Origin: Cytophagales bacterium
Lineage (GTDB): Bacteria; Bacteroidota; Bacteroidia; Cytophagales; Thermoflexibacteraceae
NCBI GenBank assembly: GCA_013299115.1
Contig: JAAFKA010000015.1
Location: 1 to 64,000, forward strand
Direction: 5' to 3'
DNA length: 64,000 nucleotides
Shown here: piece by piece, positions 7,771-16,701 of the stretch
How positions within the stretch are numbered: position 1 is the stretch's first letter
How the letters are laid out: every line of letters begins with the position of its first letter
The notes under the pieces: generated by a model
Databases searched by the model: none
Seen by the model: the letters and a program-made list of their open reading frames with translations, nothing else
Told to the model about the DNA's origin: nothing
Made by a program: the position numbers and the translations under genes

Positions 7771-9213
7771 TTAGTGAGCATGAACTAAGTCCTTCTCAAT
7801 AGCTTTTTTGTCTGCTGCTGGAATTTCGTCTTCAGAAACTGTACGTCTTGCACGATATACTCTTGGATTTGATTCTTTCCAAACAGCTTTTACTTCCGCC
7901 ATATTTACTACTGGGAAATATTTGGCAAACAAGAAAAAGAAAGTAAAGAACAAACCAAAGCTAAATATATAGCACATCACGTCATAAATAGTTGGGCTAA
8001 AATAAACCCAGCTTGATGGCAAATAATCTCTGTGTAAAGATGTAACAATAATTACAAACCTCTCGAACCACATACCAATATTTACGATAATAGACAAAAC
8101 AAAAGTAGCCAAAATGCTTGTACGTACTTTTTTAATCCAGAATAATTGCGGAGAAATTACGTTACAAGTCATCATAGACCAATATGCCCACCAATAAGGA
8201 CCTGTTGCTCTGTTCACAAAAGCATATTGTTCGTATTCAACACCTGAGTACCAAGCCACAAAAAACTCTGTTGTATAAGCAATACCTACAATAGAACCTG
8301 TAACAATGATAATAATGTTCATCATTTCTATGTGTTCCATTGTAACGTAATCTTCTAATCTATATACTTTGCGTATCACCAACATCAACGTTAATACCAT
8401 TGCAAAGCCCGAAAAGATAGCACCCGCAACGAAATAAGGTGGGAAGATAGTGGTGTGCCACCCTGGTATAACCGAAGTAGCAAAGTCAAAACTTACAATC
8501 GTATGCACTGACAATACGAGTGGTGTGGACATACCCGCCAAAATCAAAGATACAGCTTCGTAGTGCATCCAAGTTTTTGCTGCACCGTCCCAACCAAAAC
8601 TCAACATTCCGTACATTAAACGACCAATTTTGCCTGTTGCTCTATCTCTAATCGTACCAAAATCTGGTATCAAACCAATGTACCAAAACACTAAGGAAAC
8701 AGAAAGATAGGTACTAATGGCAAAAACGTCCCAAATCAATGGAGAGTTGAAATTTACCCACAAAGAGCCGTAAGTGTTGGGCAAAGGCAGACACCAATAA
8801 GCCAACCAAGTACGCCCAACGTGCATCAAGATAAAACTACCTGCACAAAAAACGGCAAAGATAGTCATAGCTTCGGCTGCACGATTGATAGAAGTTCTCC
8901 ACTTTTGGCGGAACAACAACAAAACGGCGGAAATCAAAGTACCAGCATGACCAATACCTACCCACCAAACGAAGTTGGTAATATCCCAAGCCCACTCTAC
9001 TGATTTGTTTAGACCCCAGCGACCAATCCCACTCCATAATAAATCTCCCAAATAGATACCGCCAGCTATAAACATCAAAAGAGAAAAGGCAAAGCCACCC
9101 AACCAAGCTGCCGAAGGAGATTCCTCTACTCGGCTGCTAATGTCCTCTGTTATATCACGAATGGTTTTACCCCCCGTAATCAAAGGCTCTCTTACTTGTG
9201 AAACTACTTGCAT
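7771..9213 (-). CDS. actC: Alternative complex III subunit ActC, NrfD/PsrC family
   Basis: 480 aa polytopic membrane protein with about ten segments, belonging to the NrfD/PsrC family. In alternative complex III ActC contacts the iron-sulfur subunit ActB and forms the quinol-binding site. Features seen include 'HVGRTWLAYWCLPLPNTYG', 'HYEAVSLILAGMSTPLVLSV' and 'VPGWHTTIFPPYFVAGAIFSG'-type stretches carrying polar residues inside membrane segments. Unlike most act operons, a methyltransferase gene (9302-9931) separates it from actB. The start is an ATG at 9213; an 88-nt A/T-rich leader precedes it. Confidence 0.95.
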   Translation of the reverse strand: MQVVSQVREPLITGGKTIRDITEDISSRVEESPSAAWLGGFAFSLLMFIAGGIYLGDLLWSGIGRWGLNKSVEWAWDITNFVWWVGIGHAGTLISAVLLLFRQKWRTSINRAAEAMTIFAVFCAGSFILMHVGRTWLAYWCLPLPNTYGSLWVNFNSPLIWDVFAISTYLSVSLVFWYIGLIPDFGTIRDRATGKIGRLMYGMLSFGWDGAAKTWMHYEAVSLILAGMSTPLVLSVHTIVSFDFATSVIPGWHTTIFPPYFVAGAIFSGFAMVLTLMLVIRKVYRLEDYVTMEHIEMMNIIIIVTGSIVGIAYTTEFFVAWYSGVEYEQYAFVNRATGPYWWAYWSMMTCNVISPQLFWIKKVRTSILATFVLSIIVNIGMWFERFVIIVTSLHRDYLPSSWVYFSPTIYDVMCYIFSFGLFFTFFFLFAKYFPVVNMAEVKAVWKESNPRVYRARRTVSEDEIPAADKKAIEKDLVHAH

Positions 9214-9301
9214 AATTTAATTTGTTTATATGTTTTGATATTTCCAATTCAAAAACTAATTATTTTTTTGGTTGTTTACACCCAAAAGACATTAAAACTG
9301 T

Positions 9302-9931
9302 TTAAGAATTAGGTTTAAAGTAAATTGCTGTATCTGTAACCCCATTGGAAGTCCATATTCTTCGCCAATGTTGGGTAAGATAATAATATTCTTTCCATAT
9401 AGGCTCACATTCTTCGATAGAATGTTTAGAGGTTGGACTAACTGTATTACTTGGCAACTCCCAGTTTACATTATCTAAGATAATAAAACCATTTGATTTG
9501 ACCTTTTTAATAGCAGCTACTGCACAATACCCTCTGTGTGAACCATCTACTAACACAACATCTACAGAACTATCAGCTAACTCCGAAAATATTTTGGTAT
9601 ATTCTGAGGTACTTGGGTTTTCTGTTTTTGTCGTATTGCAAAATCTATAATCAACATTGGAGGTTTTTCGTAATTCTAATTGCCCTTTCACATGACTAAA
9701 CCACGACTGATTATCCTCAATAGAATAAAGAAATTTAACACGCTGGGCAAACCAAAGTGTACTTCTACCAGAGCCAAATTCTAACATAATATCCTTATTG
9801 GTAAGCAAATCATTTAGAATCTTAATAGAATCAGGTGTAAGCCAAGGATTATCAGCATTTTGTTTTCTATACAAGGCTTCTTTCAGCCTATTTTGGATAT
9901 ACAACCGATTCCAATGTTTTTGGATTTTCAT
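9302..9931 (-). CDS. Class I SAM-dependent methyltransferase lodged in the act cluster
   Basis: A Rossmann-type methyltransferase. The SAM-binding motif I is 'MLEFGSGRSTLWFA', an acidic residue follows the second strand ('YSIEDNQSW'), and 'VDVVLVDGSHRGYCAVAAI' plus 'GFIILDNVNWELP' match the post-motif strands of Methyltransf_24-like proteins. These act on small molecules or glycans; the substrate here is unknown. I prefer the ATG at 9931 (about 209 aa) over the GTG at 9985, because that GTG lies inside a 36-nt palindrome (9972-10007). It sits between actB and actC, same strand, and has no known role in complex III. Probably an insertion into the operon; the alternative is a lineage-specific accessory gene. 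Confidence 0.75.
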   Translation of the reverse strand: MKIQKHWNRLYIQNRLKEALYRKQNADNPWLTPDSIKILNDLLTNKDIMLEFGSGRSTLWFAQRVKFLYSIEDNQSWFSHVKGQLELRKTSNVDYRFCNTTKTENPSTSEYTKIFSELADSSVDVVLVDGSHRGYCAVAAIKKVKSNGFIILDNVNWELPSNTVSPTSKHSIEECEPIWKEYYYLTQHWRRIWTSNGVTDTAIYFKPNS

Positions 9932-9971
9932 TTTAAACTGAACAACAAATTTAGATAAAAAATACTTCTGT

Positions 9972-10007
9972 AAATTTGCAAACACTCAAAAAAGTGTTTG
10001 CAAATTT
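9972..10007. repeat. Perfect palindrome between actB and the inserted methyltransferase
   Basis: 15-bp arms AAATTTGCAAACACT / AGTGTTTGCAAATTT with a 6-nt loop. It begins 12 nt after the actB stop on the minus strand. It may act as a partial terminator or RNA-processing hairpin; a T-rich stretch (ATTTTTTATC) starts about 8 nt downstream on that strand. Confidence 0.65.
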
Positions 10008-10018
10008 GACTTATTAGA

Positions 10019-13000
10019 TTAGGCTTGTGTTTTTTCTACGTCTTTGTTGCGTATTTTTGTCAAATACCAAACATTAGGACGGGTGTTAATCTCCGATAAA
10101 ACATTGTAAGCCCTGTTGTTTACTTCGTGGTCAAGCACTTTTGATATTTTGCTTTCAGGATTGTTCAAATCTCCGAAAATAATAGCATCAGAAGGACAAG
10201 CCGAAGCACAAGCTGTAACCACTTCACCATCTTGCATAGGACGTTTTTCTATTTTGGCTTTCAACTTACCAGATTGGGTACGTTGTACGCACATAGAACA
10301 TTTTTCCATTACACCCCTTGACCTTACAGTTACGTCAGGATTCAAGACCATACGACCCAAATCGTTGTTGGTGTGGTAATCAAACTCATCGTTGCCATTG
10401 AATTTGAACCAGTTGAAACGGCGAACTTTATAAGGGCAGTTGTTTGCACAATATTTAGTACCAATGCAACGGTTGTATGCCATTTGGTTCAAACCTTCGC
10501 TGCTGTGTGTGGTTGCAGCCACTGGGCAGACAGTTTCGCAAGGTGCGTTGTTGCAGTGCTGGCACATCATCGGTTGAAACACCACTTCTGGATTCTCGGC
10601 TGCTTGGATGAGCAAATCATATTTGCCAATTAAGCCCGCCTTTTTAGCCTCCACTGTGCTTACAATAGAGCTATAATAACGGTCTATCCGCAACCAGTGC
10701 ATTTCTCTGCGTTTAATTACTTGGTCAGAGCCTACAATGGGTACGTTGTTTTCTATGTGGCAAGCCACTACGCAAGCCGAACAACCTGTGCAAGAGTTAA
10801 GGTCGATGGCAAGCCCCCAATGGTGGTTAGGATACAAGTGTGTATCTGCTGTTCCGTTCGGGTGGCGGTTGTTCCACAAACTTTTTTCGTATTTTTCGGT
10901 TTCTGCGTCTTTTTTCTTTTCAGGCTCGTGTGAGTCTTTGCCCTTGTAGCCATCACCTTTAATATCCCATGCAGAAAGGTCGGTTGGGGTAGTTTTTCCT
11001 TTGGCTGTTGTAACTTTGGGGAAATAACGACCTGCTTTTTCGTCTTTTTGGTAGGCAGCCAACAAAGATTCCTGAATAATGGTTTCACGACCCATTATGG
11101 TTTGGAAAGTTTGTGTCTGAGGAATATGACGACCTGAACCTGCAATTTCTAAATTAATACCTTCGGTGCGAATGTTAATCACTGTACCATTTACTTGCAT
11201 AAACGGATACGCATTGACACCGCCTGCTTCTTTTGCTACTTTACCAAAACTTTCATCTCTGCCGTAACCCAAAGCTACCGCCAATACGCCTTTTGCCAAC
11301 CCTGGTTGTACGATAACAGGCAAGGTATAATCTTTGCCAGCCACGACCAACTTCACTCGTTGCGTAGTCAATTCAGAAATTTCTATGTTTAAGGCTGTTG
11401 CATCGGCTTGTGATACGGCAACAAAATTGCCCCAACATACCTTAGAAATAGGTTCTGGTGTTTCGTGCAAGTAAGGATTGTTTGCTTGTGAGCCTGTACC
11501 CAACACTGTATTTTCCATTATCACCAACTCAAAGGCACCAGCTTTGTATTTACCTAATTCGCCTGCTAAGGAAGTATAATCAAAAGCTGTAACCGCAGCA
11601 GGTGCTGCTTTGTCTTTGTCGTGTTCTGAAATGTAAGTAGCTGCTGCTTTGGTTTCAAAAACGCCATTGTGCAGACTTCTTGTCCAAAACTCCTCAAAAG
11701 TAGCTTCTTTGGTTTGGAGAGGAAAGACCAAAGTTTTCCAAAAATCTTGCACCAAAGCCAAATAATCTGTTGTGCTACCTGCCCATTTCAATAAAGAGTC
11801 TTGTGCTTGACGAGTATTGAAAATTCTACCAATGGTAGGTTGTGCCAAGCTATAAAAACCTCTTTTGATTTCGGAATCATTCCAAGACTCCAAATAGTGG
11901 CTATCAGGTGTGTGATAACCGCACAATTTGCCTGTTTCGTCTAATCTGTCGGTAGTAGAAATTGATAAACCAACAGAAGGAAGTTTTTGGGCTAAGGTAG
12001 CTCCCAATGGGTGGTCGTAAACAGGGTTGCAATTATAGAAAACAACAGCCCCTACGCCTCCGTTAGAAACTTCTTGAATGAAAGTAGCCATTGCCGTATC
12101 ATCACCTTGACGTTGGTAAGAGTAGGCATTGTCTATGTCTATGGTTTGTCCGTAGTTTTCAAGCATTTCGTTAATGCCATTCACAACTACTTGTATATCA
12201 GTATCATTAGAGCCTGAAACTACCAATGATTTTCCTTTGGCAGCTACCAACTCATCGGCTGCTTTTGCCAAATACTTAAATTCTTTGTTATCAAAACTAC
12301 CAATCGTAGGTTTGCCCAATTTGGCAGCTACTGCATTATACAAAGCTGCTGCTACGGTTGCCTGTTGCGAAGGTTTGATAGGAGTTCTATAATCTGCACT
12401 TGCCCCTGTGATAGACAAAATAGATTCAAAAGCATACAATCTCGACATTTCTTTTTTCATGTCGCCGTCTGTACCTGCTATTTTGCCTATTTTGCGAGTT
12501 TGGGCAAATTGTTTTGCGTGTTCTATATCGGAAATCCAAGAGCCTAAGAAATCAGCACCCAACGTAACCACTACGCTTGCTTTGCTGAAATCGTAAGAAG
12601 GCAATACGGTTTTTCCTTTGGTTTTTTGGTGGGCAGCTACAATGGCGTAACGAGAAACGGCATCATACTGCACCAATTTGGTGTTAGGATATTTGGCAAT
12701 GAACTGGGCAATGGCACGTTTGGTAGAAGGGCTGGTAATGGTGTTTGCCACAATACGAATTTGCCCTGCACCAGCCAATTTGCCTGTAATTTCAGAATCA
12801 ATAGCCTCCCAACTTACTTCTTTGCCTTTTACAGAAGGTGCTTTAGCCTTTTCTTTGTCGTACAAAGACAAAACCGAAGCATTTACTCTGGGGTTTGTAC
12901 CCCCTTTGGTAATGCTTGACAAAGTATTGCCCTCTACAAAAATAGGTCTGCCTTCTCTTGTTTTTACAACCACAGGTACAGCTTCGCTGCCGTCTATGAA

Positions 13001-13300
13001 AGTAGAGGCATAGTAGTTTGGAATACTGGGGTCTATCGTTTCAGGTTTATTGAGGTAAGGAATGGCGTGCTTAACAGAGGTTTCGCAAGCTGCCAACGAA
13101 ACGGCTGCTACGCTAAAACCCATGAGTTTTAAGAAATCTCTACGCGAAGTACCACCATTGTCGTCGGCTTGGCTGTTATCACCATACGAGTCCTTAATGG
13201 TCAAGTAATCTGGAAACTCTTTTTCAGCATACTTGATAAATTCAGGGTCATTGGTCAACTGCTCAATGCCTTTCCAATATATTTTGTTGTTTTCTTCCAT
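10019..13300 (-). CDS. actB: Alternative complex III subunit ActB, molybdopterin-family / iron-sulfur fusion
   Basis: 1093 aa. Residues 52-75 form a twin-arginine signal ('TSRRDFLKLMGFSVAA', R53-R54). The long middle resembles the molybdopterin oxidoreductase fold, which in ActB has lost its cofactor. The C-terminal third is an NrfC/DMSO-reductase-B-like ferredoxin with four Cys clusters: 'CTGCSACVVACHIENN', 'CQHCNNAPCETVCP', 'CIGTKYCANNCPYKVRR' and 'CSMCVQRT' with 'CASACP'. These hold one [3Fe-4S] and three [4Fe-4S] centres in known complexes and carry electrons from quinol to ActA. Flanked by actA (117-nt gap with a hairpin) and the inserted methyltransferase. Length and architecture match the family. 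Confidence 0.96.
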   Translation of the reverse strand: MEENNKIYWKGIEQLTNDPEFIKYAEKEFPDYLTIKDSYGDNSQADDNGGTSRRDFLKLMGFSVAAVSLAACETSVKHAIPYLNKPETIDPSIPNYYASTFIDGSEAVPVVVKTREGRPIFVEGNTLSSITKGGTNPRVNASVLSLYDKEKAKAPSVKGKEVSWEAIDSEITGKLAGAGQIRIVANTITSPSTKRAIAQFIAKYPNTKLVQYDAVSRYAIVAAHQKTKGKTVLPSYDFSKASVVVTLGADFLGSWISDIEHAKQFAQTRKIGKIAGTDGDMKKEMSRLYAFESILSITGASADYRTPIKPSQQATVAAALYNAVAAKLGKPTIGSFDNKEFKYLAKAADELVAAKGKSLVVSGSNDTDIQVVVNGINEMLENYGQTIDIDNAYSYQRQGDDTAMATFIQEVSNGGVGAVVFYNCNPVYDHPLGATLAQKLPSVGLSISTTDRLDETGKLCGYHTPDSHYLESWNDSEIKRGFYSLAQPTIGRIFNTRQAQDSLLKWAGSTTDYLALVQDFWKTLVFPLQTKEATFEEFWTRSLHNGVFETKAAATYISEHDKDKAAPAAVTAFDYTSLAGELGKYKAGAFELVIMENTVLGTGSQANNPYLHETPEPISKVCWGNFVAVSQADATALNIEISELTTQRVKLVVAGKDYTLPVIVQPGLAKGVLAVALGYGRDESFGKVAKEAGGVNAYPFMQVNGTVINIRTEGINLEIAGSGRHIPQTQTFQTIMGRETIIQESLLAAYQKDEKAGRYFPKVTTAKGKTTPTDLSAWDIKGDGYKGKDSHEPEKKKDAETEKYEKSLWNNRHPNGTADTHLYPNHHWGLAIDLNSCTGCSACVVACHIENNVPIVGSDQVIKRREMHWLRIDRYYSSIVSTVEAKKAGLIGKYDLLIQAAENPEVVFQPMMCQHCNNAPCETVCPVAATTHSSEGLNQMAYNRCIGTKYCANNCPYKVRRFNWFKFNGNDEFDYHTNNDLGRMVLNPDVTVRSRGVMEKCSMCVQRTQSGKLKAKIEKRPMQDGEVVTACASACPSDAIIFGDLNNPESKISKVLDHEVNNRAYNVLSEINTRPNVWYLTKIRNKDVEKTQA

Positions 13301-13380
13301 GATGTATAAAGGTATGCCGTTTGGCTCTTGTTACATAAATTTGGATAAAATTTGAAACTGTACTTAGATAACTCTATAAA

Positions 13381-13406
13381 ACCTTACAAGGTTGCCCTTG
13401 TAAGGT
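13381..13406 (-). promoter_or_regulatory. Intercistronic hairpin between actA and actB
   Basis: A perfect 11-bp stem (ACCTTACAAGG / CCTTGTAAGGT) with a 4-nt loop lies 10 nt after the actA stop on the minus strand and is followed by TTTTATAG. It could be a weak terminator or attenuator setting the ratio of actA to downstream transcript. Confidence 0.5.
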
Positions 13407-13416
13407 CTGTTTTTGT

Positions 13417-14724
13417 TTAGTAGTGGCACTTTCCGCACTCCAAACCTCCAATGTCTTCTACTTTCAGAGGCTTTTTAGATTTGTCGGCGTGTAGTTTCAC
13501 CAATTTATCGTAATAACCGTTGCCCTGTTTGTTTACATCTGTCTTGCGGTGGCAATCTATACACCAGCCCATAGTCAAGAGAGAAACCTGCTGCACCACT
13601 TCCATTTCTTTAATATCGCCATGGCAATTTTCGCAAGCCAAGCCACCTACTTTTACGTGCTGTGCGTGATTGAAGTAAGCCAAGTCGGGCAAATTGTGAA
13701 TACGTACCCACTGAATTGGCTCATCTTTTAACACTGCATCATAAATTTTTTGCATATTAGGCGAAGTCGTTTTGATAGCATTGTGGCAATTCATACAAAT
13801 ATTGGCAGAAGGAATGTTGGCAGATTTGCCTTTTTCTACTCCTGTGTGGCAATATTGACAAGCAATTTCGTATTGTCCTGCGTGCAATTTATGTGAGAAT
13901 GGAATAGGTTGTGTAGGAGCATAACCTTGTTGCACACCAATAGCTAAGGTACTTTCTAAACCTGATTTGGTAACTAAACCTAAGAACAAGAAAGCTACAA
14001 TGCCTATGAAAGACCTGCTGCGGAGCATATCACCCAAACGCCATTCGGGTTCTAAAACCTCCATGTCTTCGGTAGATAAACCTTTTGCTTGACGCAAATA
14101 TTTTGTTAAAGTAGCTGCCATAAGGAACAAAGCACCCAAGACAATAGCCAACATAATAGACAATCCTACAATAACGGCTGTTAATAAACCTGAACTTACG
14201 CCTTGTTTAGTTTTAACAGGGTTTTCTGGGCCAACTGTTATTGTTCCGTCACCATGTTTACCATTTTTTACGTAAGAAATAATAGAAACAATTTGAGCAT
14301 CCGACAAAAAGTCGTGATTAGGCATAAATTGTTTGTATTTTACATACAAAGCCTTTGCATACTCATCACCACTTTCTATGGTTTTTTGCGGATATTTAAT
14401 GAAGTTGATAAGCCAAGGCAAATTTCTACGGTCATACACTTTGGCTAAGGCAGGACCTACTACTTCTTTATCCACAGCGTGGCATTGCTTACAGTTGCCC
14501 TCAAATAAGGCTTTGCCTGCATCTAACACCGCTTGGTCGGCAGATAGTTCGAGTCCTGCGGGGGCAGGTGCGGGTGCGGGCGTTGGTGCTTGCTGTCCGT
14601 CTGGAGTCTGTTGGGTCGTTTGCTTGTTGTCTTTTTGGTCTTGTGCCAAGAGAGAAGAGCTACACCAAAACAACCCTAACGAGAAGGCTAATGCCAAACG
14701 AAATGATTTTGTGTGTAATTTCAT
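13417..14724 (-). CDS. actA: Alternative complex III subunit ActA, multi-haem cytochrome c
   Basis: 435 aa from the ATG at 14724, chosen because it opens directly on a signal-like stretch ending 'SSSLLAQ'; an in-frame ATG lies at 14742. There are six CxxCH haem motifs: CKQCH in an N-terminal cytochrome c domain after a Pro/Gln-rich linker, then two membrane segments, then CQYCH, CMNCH, CENCH, CIDCH and CGKCH in a cytochrome c3-like domain. ActA takes electrons from ActB and passes them to ActE or the oxidase. Well-studied complexes have a pentahaem ActA, so the extra N-terminal mono-haem domain stands out. First gene of the act-cox cluster, preceded by a good promoter at 14809-14838. Confidence 0.95.
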   Translation of the reverse strand: MKLHTKSFRLALAFSLGLFWCSSSLLAQDQKDNKQTTQQTPDGQQAPTPAPAPAPAGLELSADQAVLDAGKALFEGNCKQCHAVDKEVVGPALAKVYDRRNLPWLINFIKYPQKTIESGDEYAKALYVKYKQFMPNHDFLSDAQIVSIISYVKNGKHGDGTITVGPENPVKTKQGVSSGLLTAVIVGLSIMLAIVLGALFLMAATLTKYLRQAKGLSTEDMEVLEPEWRLGDMLRSRSFIGIVAFLFLGLVTKSGLESTLAIGVQQGYAPTQPIPFSHKLHAGQYEIACQYCHTGVEKGKSANIPSANICMNCHNAIKTTSPNMQKIYDAVLKDEPIQWVRIHNLPDLAYFNHAQHVKVGGLACENCHGDIKEMEVVQQVSLLTMGWCIDCHRKTDVNKQGNGYYDKLVKLHADKSKKPLKVEDIGGLECGKCHY

Positions 14725-14808
14725 TTTATACATAATATCCAAATAGATTTTCGATGTGCGAATGAATGATATGATGCTGCAATTTGTTAAAATTTCTTAA
14801 TCAGTTTG

Positions 14809-14838
14809 CAAAGCTAAAAAGCAAATTTGTTTTTACAA
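14809..14838 (-). promoter_or_regulatory. Bacteroidota-type promoter of the act-cox cluster
   Basis: On the minus strand: TTG (14838-14836), 19-nt spacer, TAGCTTTG (14816-14809). This matches the Bacteroidota primary sigma consensus TTG-N17-23-TAnnTTTG. The predicted transcript start near 14802 leaves a leader of about 78 nt before the actA ATG at 14724. Confidence 0.7.
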
Positions 14839-14948
14839 GCAATTTGCCGTTAAAATTTTGCCTTTTATGCCACTACAAATAAACAAGAGGTTTATATGAT
14901 TTTCAAATTTTTTTGAAAGAATTGTATGCGGTTTTGGGTGTTTGTAAG

Positions 14949-15024
14949 TAATTTAGAATTATTCTAAATTATTTTTTCTGTTGGCACTACAAGTTTCTTT
15001 TTTTACATTCGCCTAAAGGCGAAT
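14949..15024. repeat. Two palindromes between actA promoter and DEAD-box helicase
   Basis: 14949-14971 is a near-perfect palindrome (TAATTTAGAAT arms) followed on the plus strand by TTTTTT. 15007-15024 is ATTCGCCT-AA-AGGCGAAT, 4 nt past the helicase stop. One or both may end helicase transcription. The rest of the 14725-15027 gap holds only the act promoter. Confidence 0.4.
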
Positions 15025-15027
15025 ATA

Positions 15028-16350
15028 CTACGCTATCATACGCCCTTTTTTTGGTTTGCGAGCTTGATATTTTTGATTTTTTATTTCTTTTGCCTTGATT
15101 TGCTGCTTGCTTTCGTGAAAAGCACCCAAAAATTTGGGATTTTCCTTGCGTTTTTGTCTGTCTATTTCACGCAACATTTCTATTTCTTCCTCTTTGGGTG
15201 TTGGCAATATTTCCAAATCAGTAGGCAGTGGTGAAACAGGAATAGTCATTTGGATTAACTTTTCTATTTTTGCTATGTGATAATCTTCGGCTTGTGTGCA
15301 GAAAGTAATGGCAGTTCCCAAATTTTTTGCCCTGCCTGTACGCCCTATTCTATGCACGTAATCGTCATAGAGATTAGGCACGTCAAAGTTAATCACGTGG
15401 CTCACTTTGCTTACGTCTATGCCTCTGGCTGCTACGTCTGTGGCAACCAAAATCCGAATTTCATTGTTTTTAAACTCGTCCATAGAGTTTATTCGGGTAT
15501 TTTGTCCCTTGTTTGCGTGAATAACCTTTACACTTTTTGTCAGTTTTCGGTCTATAAACTTGTAGATATTTTCGGCTGTATGTTTGGTTTTAGTAAACAC
15601 GATTACTTTTTCTATTTGGTCTGTTGCCAATAAATTTACCAATAAATTGATTTTTGTTCGCAAATTAGGCACTTTGTATAGCACTTGGGTTACAGTTTCT
15701 ACGGGAGTTGCCTGGGGCGTAACCTCTATGTGCGTGGCGTGTTCGAGAAATTCCTCCGATAATTTTATTACTTTTGCGGGCATGGTAGCCGAAAACAATA
15801 GATTTTGTCTTTTGCGAGGCAACACTTCTAATAGGCGGCGAATTTGGGGCATAAAACCCATGTCCATCATACGGTCTGCCTCGTCCAGAACTAAGGTTTG
15901 AATGGCTTTCAATACCAAATTTTCAGAGAGGTAAATGTCCATCAGCCTTCCTGGGGTAGCAGTCAAAATATCTATGCCTTTGGCTATTGCCTCTATTTGC
16001 ACTTTCATACCTGTACCGCCATAAACGGCTGTGTGGCGGAGGTCTGTGTATTTGGCAAGCAACGCCACGTGCTGGTCTATCTGCATAGCCAACTCTCTGG
16101 TTGGGGCTAAAATCAACACTCTGGGGTGGTTGCCTTGGGCATATTTCACTTTCATCAGAATAGGGAGCAAAAAAGCTGCTGTTTTGCCTGTGCCTGTTTG
16201 GGCTATACCAAAAATATCTTGCCCCGCCAAAATAGGTGGAATGGCTTTGACCTGAATAGGGCTGGGCTGCACATAGTCCGCATCTGCAATGGCGTTAAGC
16301 AGTTGCTTGTTTAGTTTAAAATCCTCAAAAGAGGTAGTTTCAGGCTGCAT
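15028..16350 (-). CDS. DEAD-box ATP-dependent RNA helicase, RhlE-like
   Basis: 440 aa from the ATG at 16350. The frame is open to a TTG at 16431, but that stretch would be translated from a dispersed repeat (16403-16430), so the shorter start is preferred. Helicase motifs in order: 'PSPIQVKAIPP' (Q), 'AQTGTGKT' (I), 'PTRELAMQ' (Ia), 'TPGRLMD' (Ib), 'VLDEADRM' (II, DEAD), 'FSATMP' (III), 'ATDVAARGIDV' (V), 'HRIGRTGR' (VI). It unwinds short RNA duplexes, in rRNA maturation, decay or cold response. The basic C-terminal tail ('KYQARKPKKGRMIA') is typical of RNA binding. Transcribed alone from a probable promoter at 16459-16466. Confidence 0.95.
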   Translation of the reverse strand: MQPETTSFEDFKLNKQLLNAIADADYVQPSPIQVKAIPPILAGQDIFGIAQTGTGKTAAFLLPILMKVKYAQGNHPRVLILAPTRELAMQIDQHVALLAKYTDLRHTAVYGGTGMKVQIEAIAKGIDILTATPGRLMDIYLSENLVLKAIQTLVLDEADRMMDMGFMPQIRRLLEVLPRKRQNLLFSATMPAKVIKLSEEFLEHATHIEVTPQATPVETVTQVLYKVPNLRTKINLLVNLLATDQIEKVIVFTKTKHTAENIYKFIDRKLTKSVKVIHANKGQNTRINSMDEFKNNEIRILVATDVAARGIDVSKVSHVINFDVPNLYDDYVHRIGRTGRAKNLGTAITFCTQAEDYHIAKIEKLIQMTIPVSPLPTDLEILPTPKEEEIEMLREIDRQKRKENPKFLGAFHESKQQIKAKEIKNQKYQARKPKKGRMIA

Positions 16351-16402
16351 AGGTTTTAATGTTGAATTTTTAGTTTCTGTTATTGGTGTCCTCACTTTTG
16401 TC

Positions 16403-16430
16403 CGATTGTCAAGGTTTGCGACCCCTGCCA
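16403..16430. repeat. Dispersed repeat shared with 1635-1730
   Basis: CGATTGTCAAGGTTTGCGACC then CCTGCCAA. It matches one arm of the long inverted repeat at 1635-1730 with a few changes. It lies in the 5' leader of the helicase gene and would supply the first residues if the TTG at 16431 were used. Confidence 0.6.
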
Positions 16431-16458
16431 ATTTATCTAATAGGTTTATTTTCTAGTG

Positions 16459-16466
16459 CAAAGATA
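16459..16466 (-). promoter_or_regulatory. Putative -7 box for the DEAD-box helicase
   Basis: Minus-strand TATCTTTG fits TAnnTTTG. No clear -33 TTG at the usual distance. Start of transcription would be near 16452, about 100 nt before the ATG at 16350. Confidence 0.45.
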
Positions 16467-16650
16467 AGAAATTGATAAGTGCATCTCTTTATGTAAAGAA
16501 AAATAATTGTCATTCTCCACAAGTTTAAGTTGGTTTTAGCAACAAGTTTGTTGGGGGCAAGTTACTATTTTTGTTTCGGCTTATAGCTACGTTTTACTAA
16601 GTTTTTTTGCGCATTATAAATTTGCATTATTAACATTATTTGCAAAAAAG

Positions 16651-16682
16651 TTGTCAATCAATTAATTTTTTATCTACATTTG
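16651..16682 (+). promoter_or_regulatory. Bacteroidota-type promoter for the HAMP/GAF gene
   Basis: TTG at 16651, 21-nt spacer, TACATTTG at 16675-16682. Transcription would start near 16689, which rules out the in-frame TTG at 16684 as start codon and supports the ATG at 16702. Confidence 0.6.
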
Positions 16683-16701
16683 GTTGCAAGCTATTTCAGT
16701 C

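Noticed and set aside
16351-16431. Longer start for the DEAD-box helicase (TTG at 16431)
   Set aside because: The extra 27 residues would be read from a dispersed DNA repeat, and the ATG at 16350 matches the family start.
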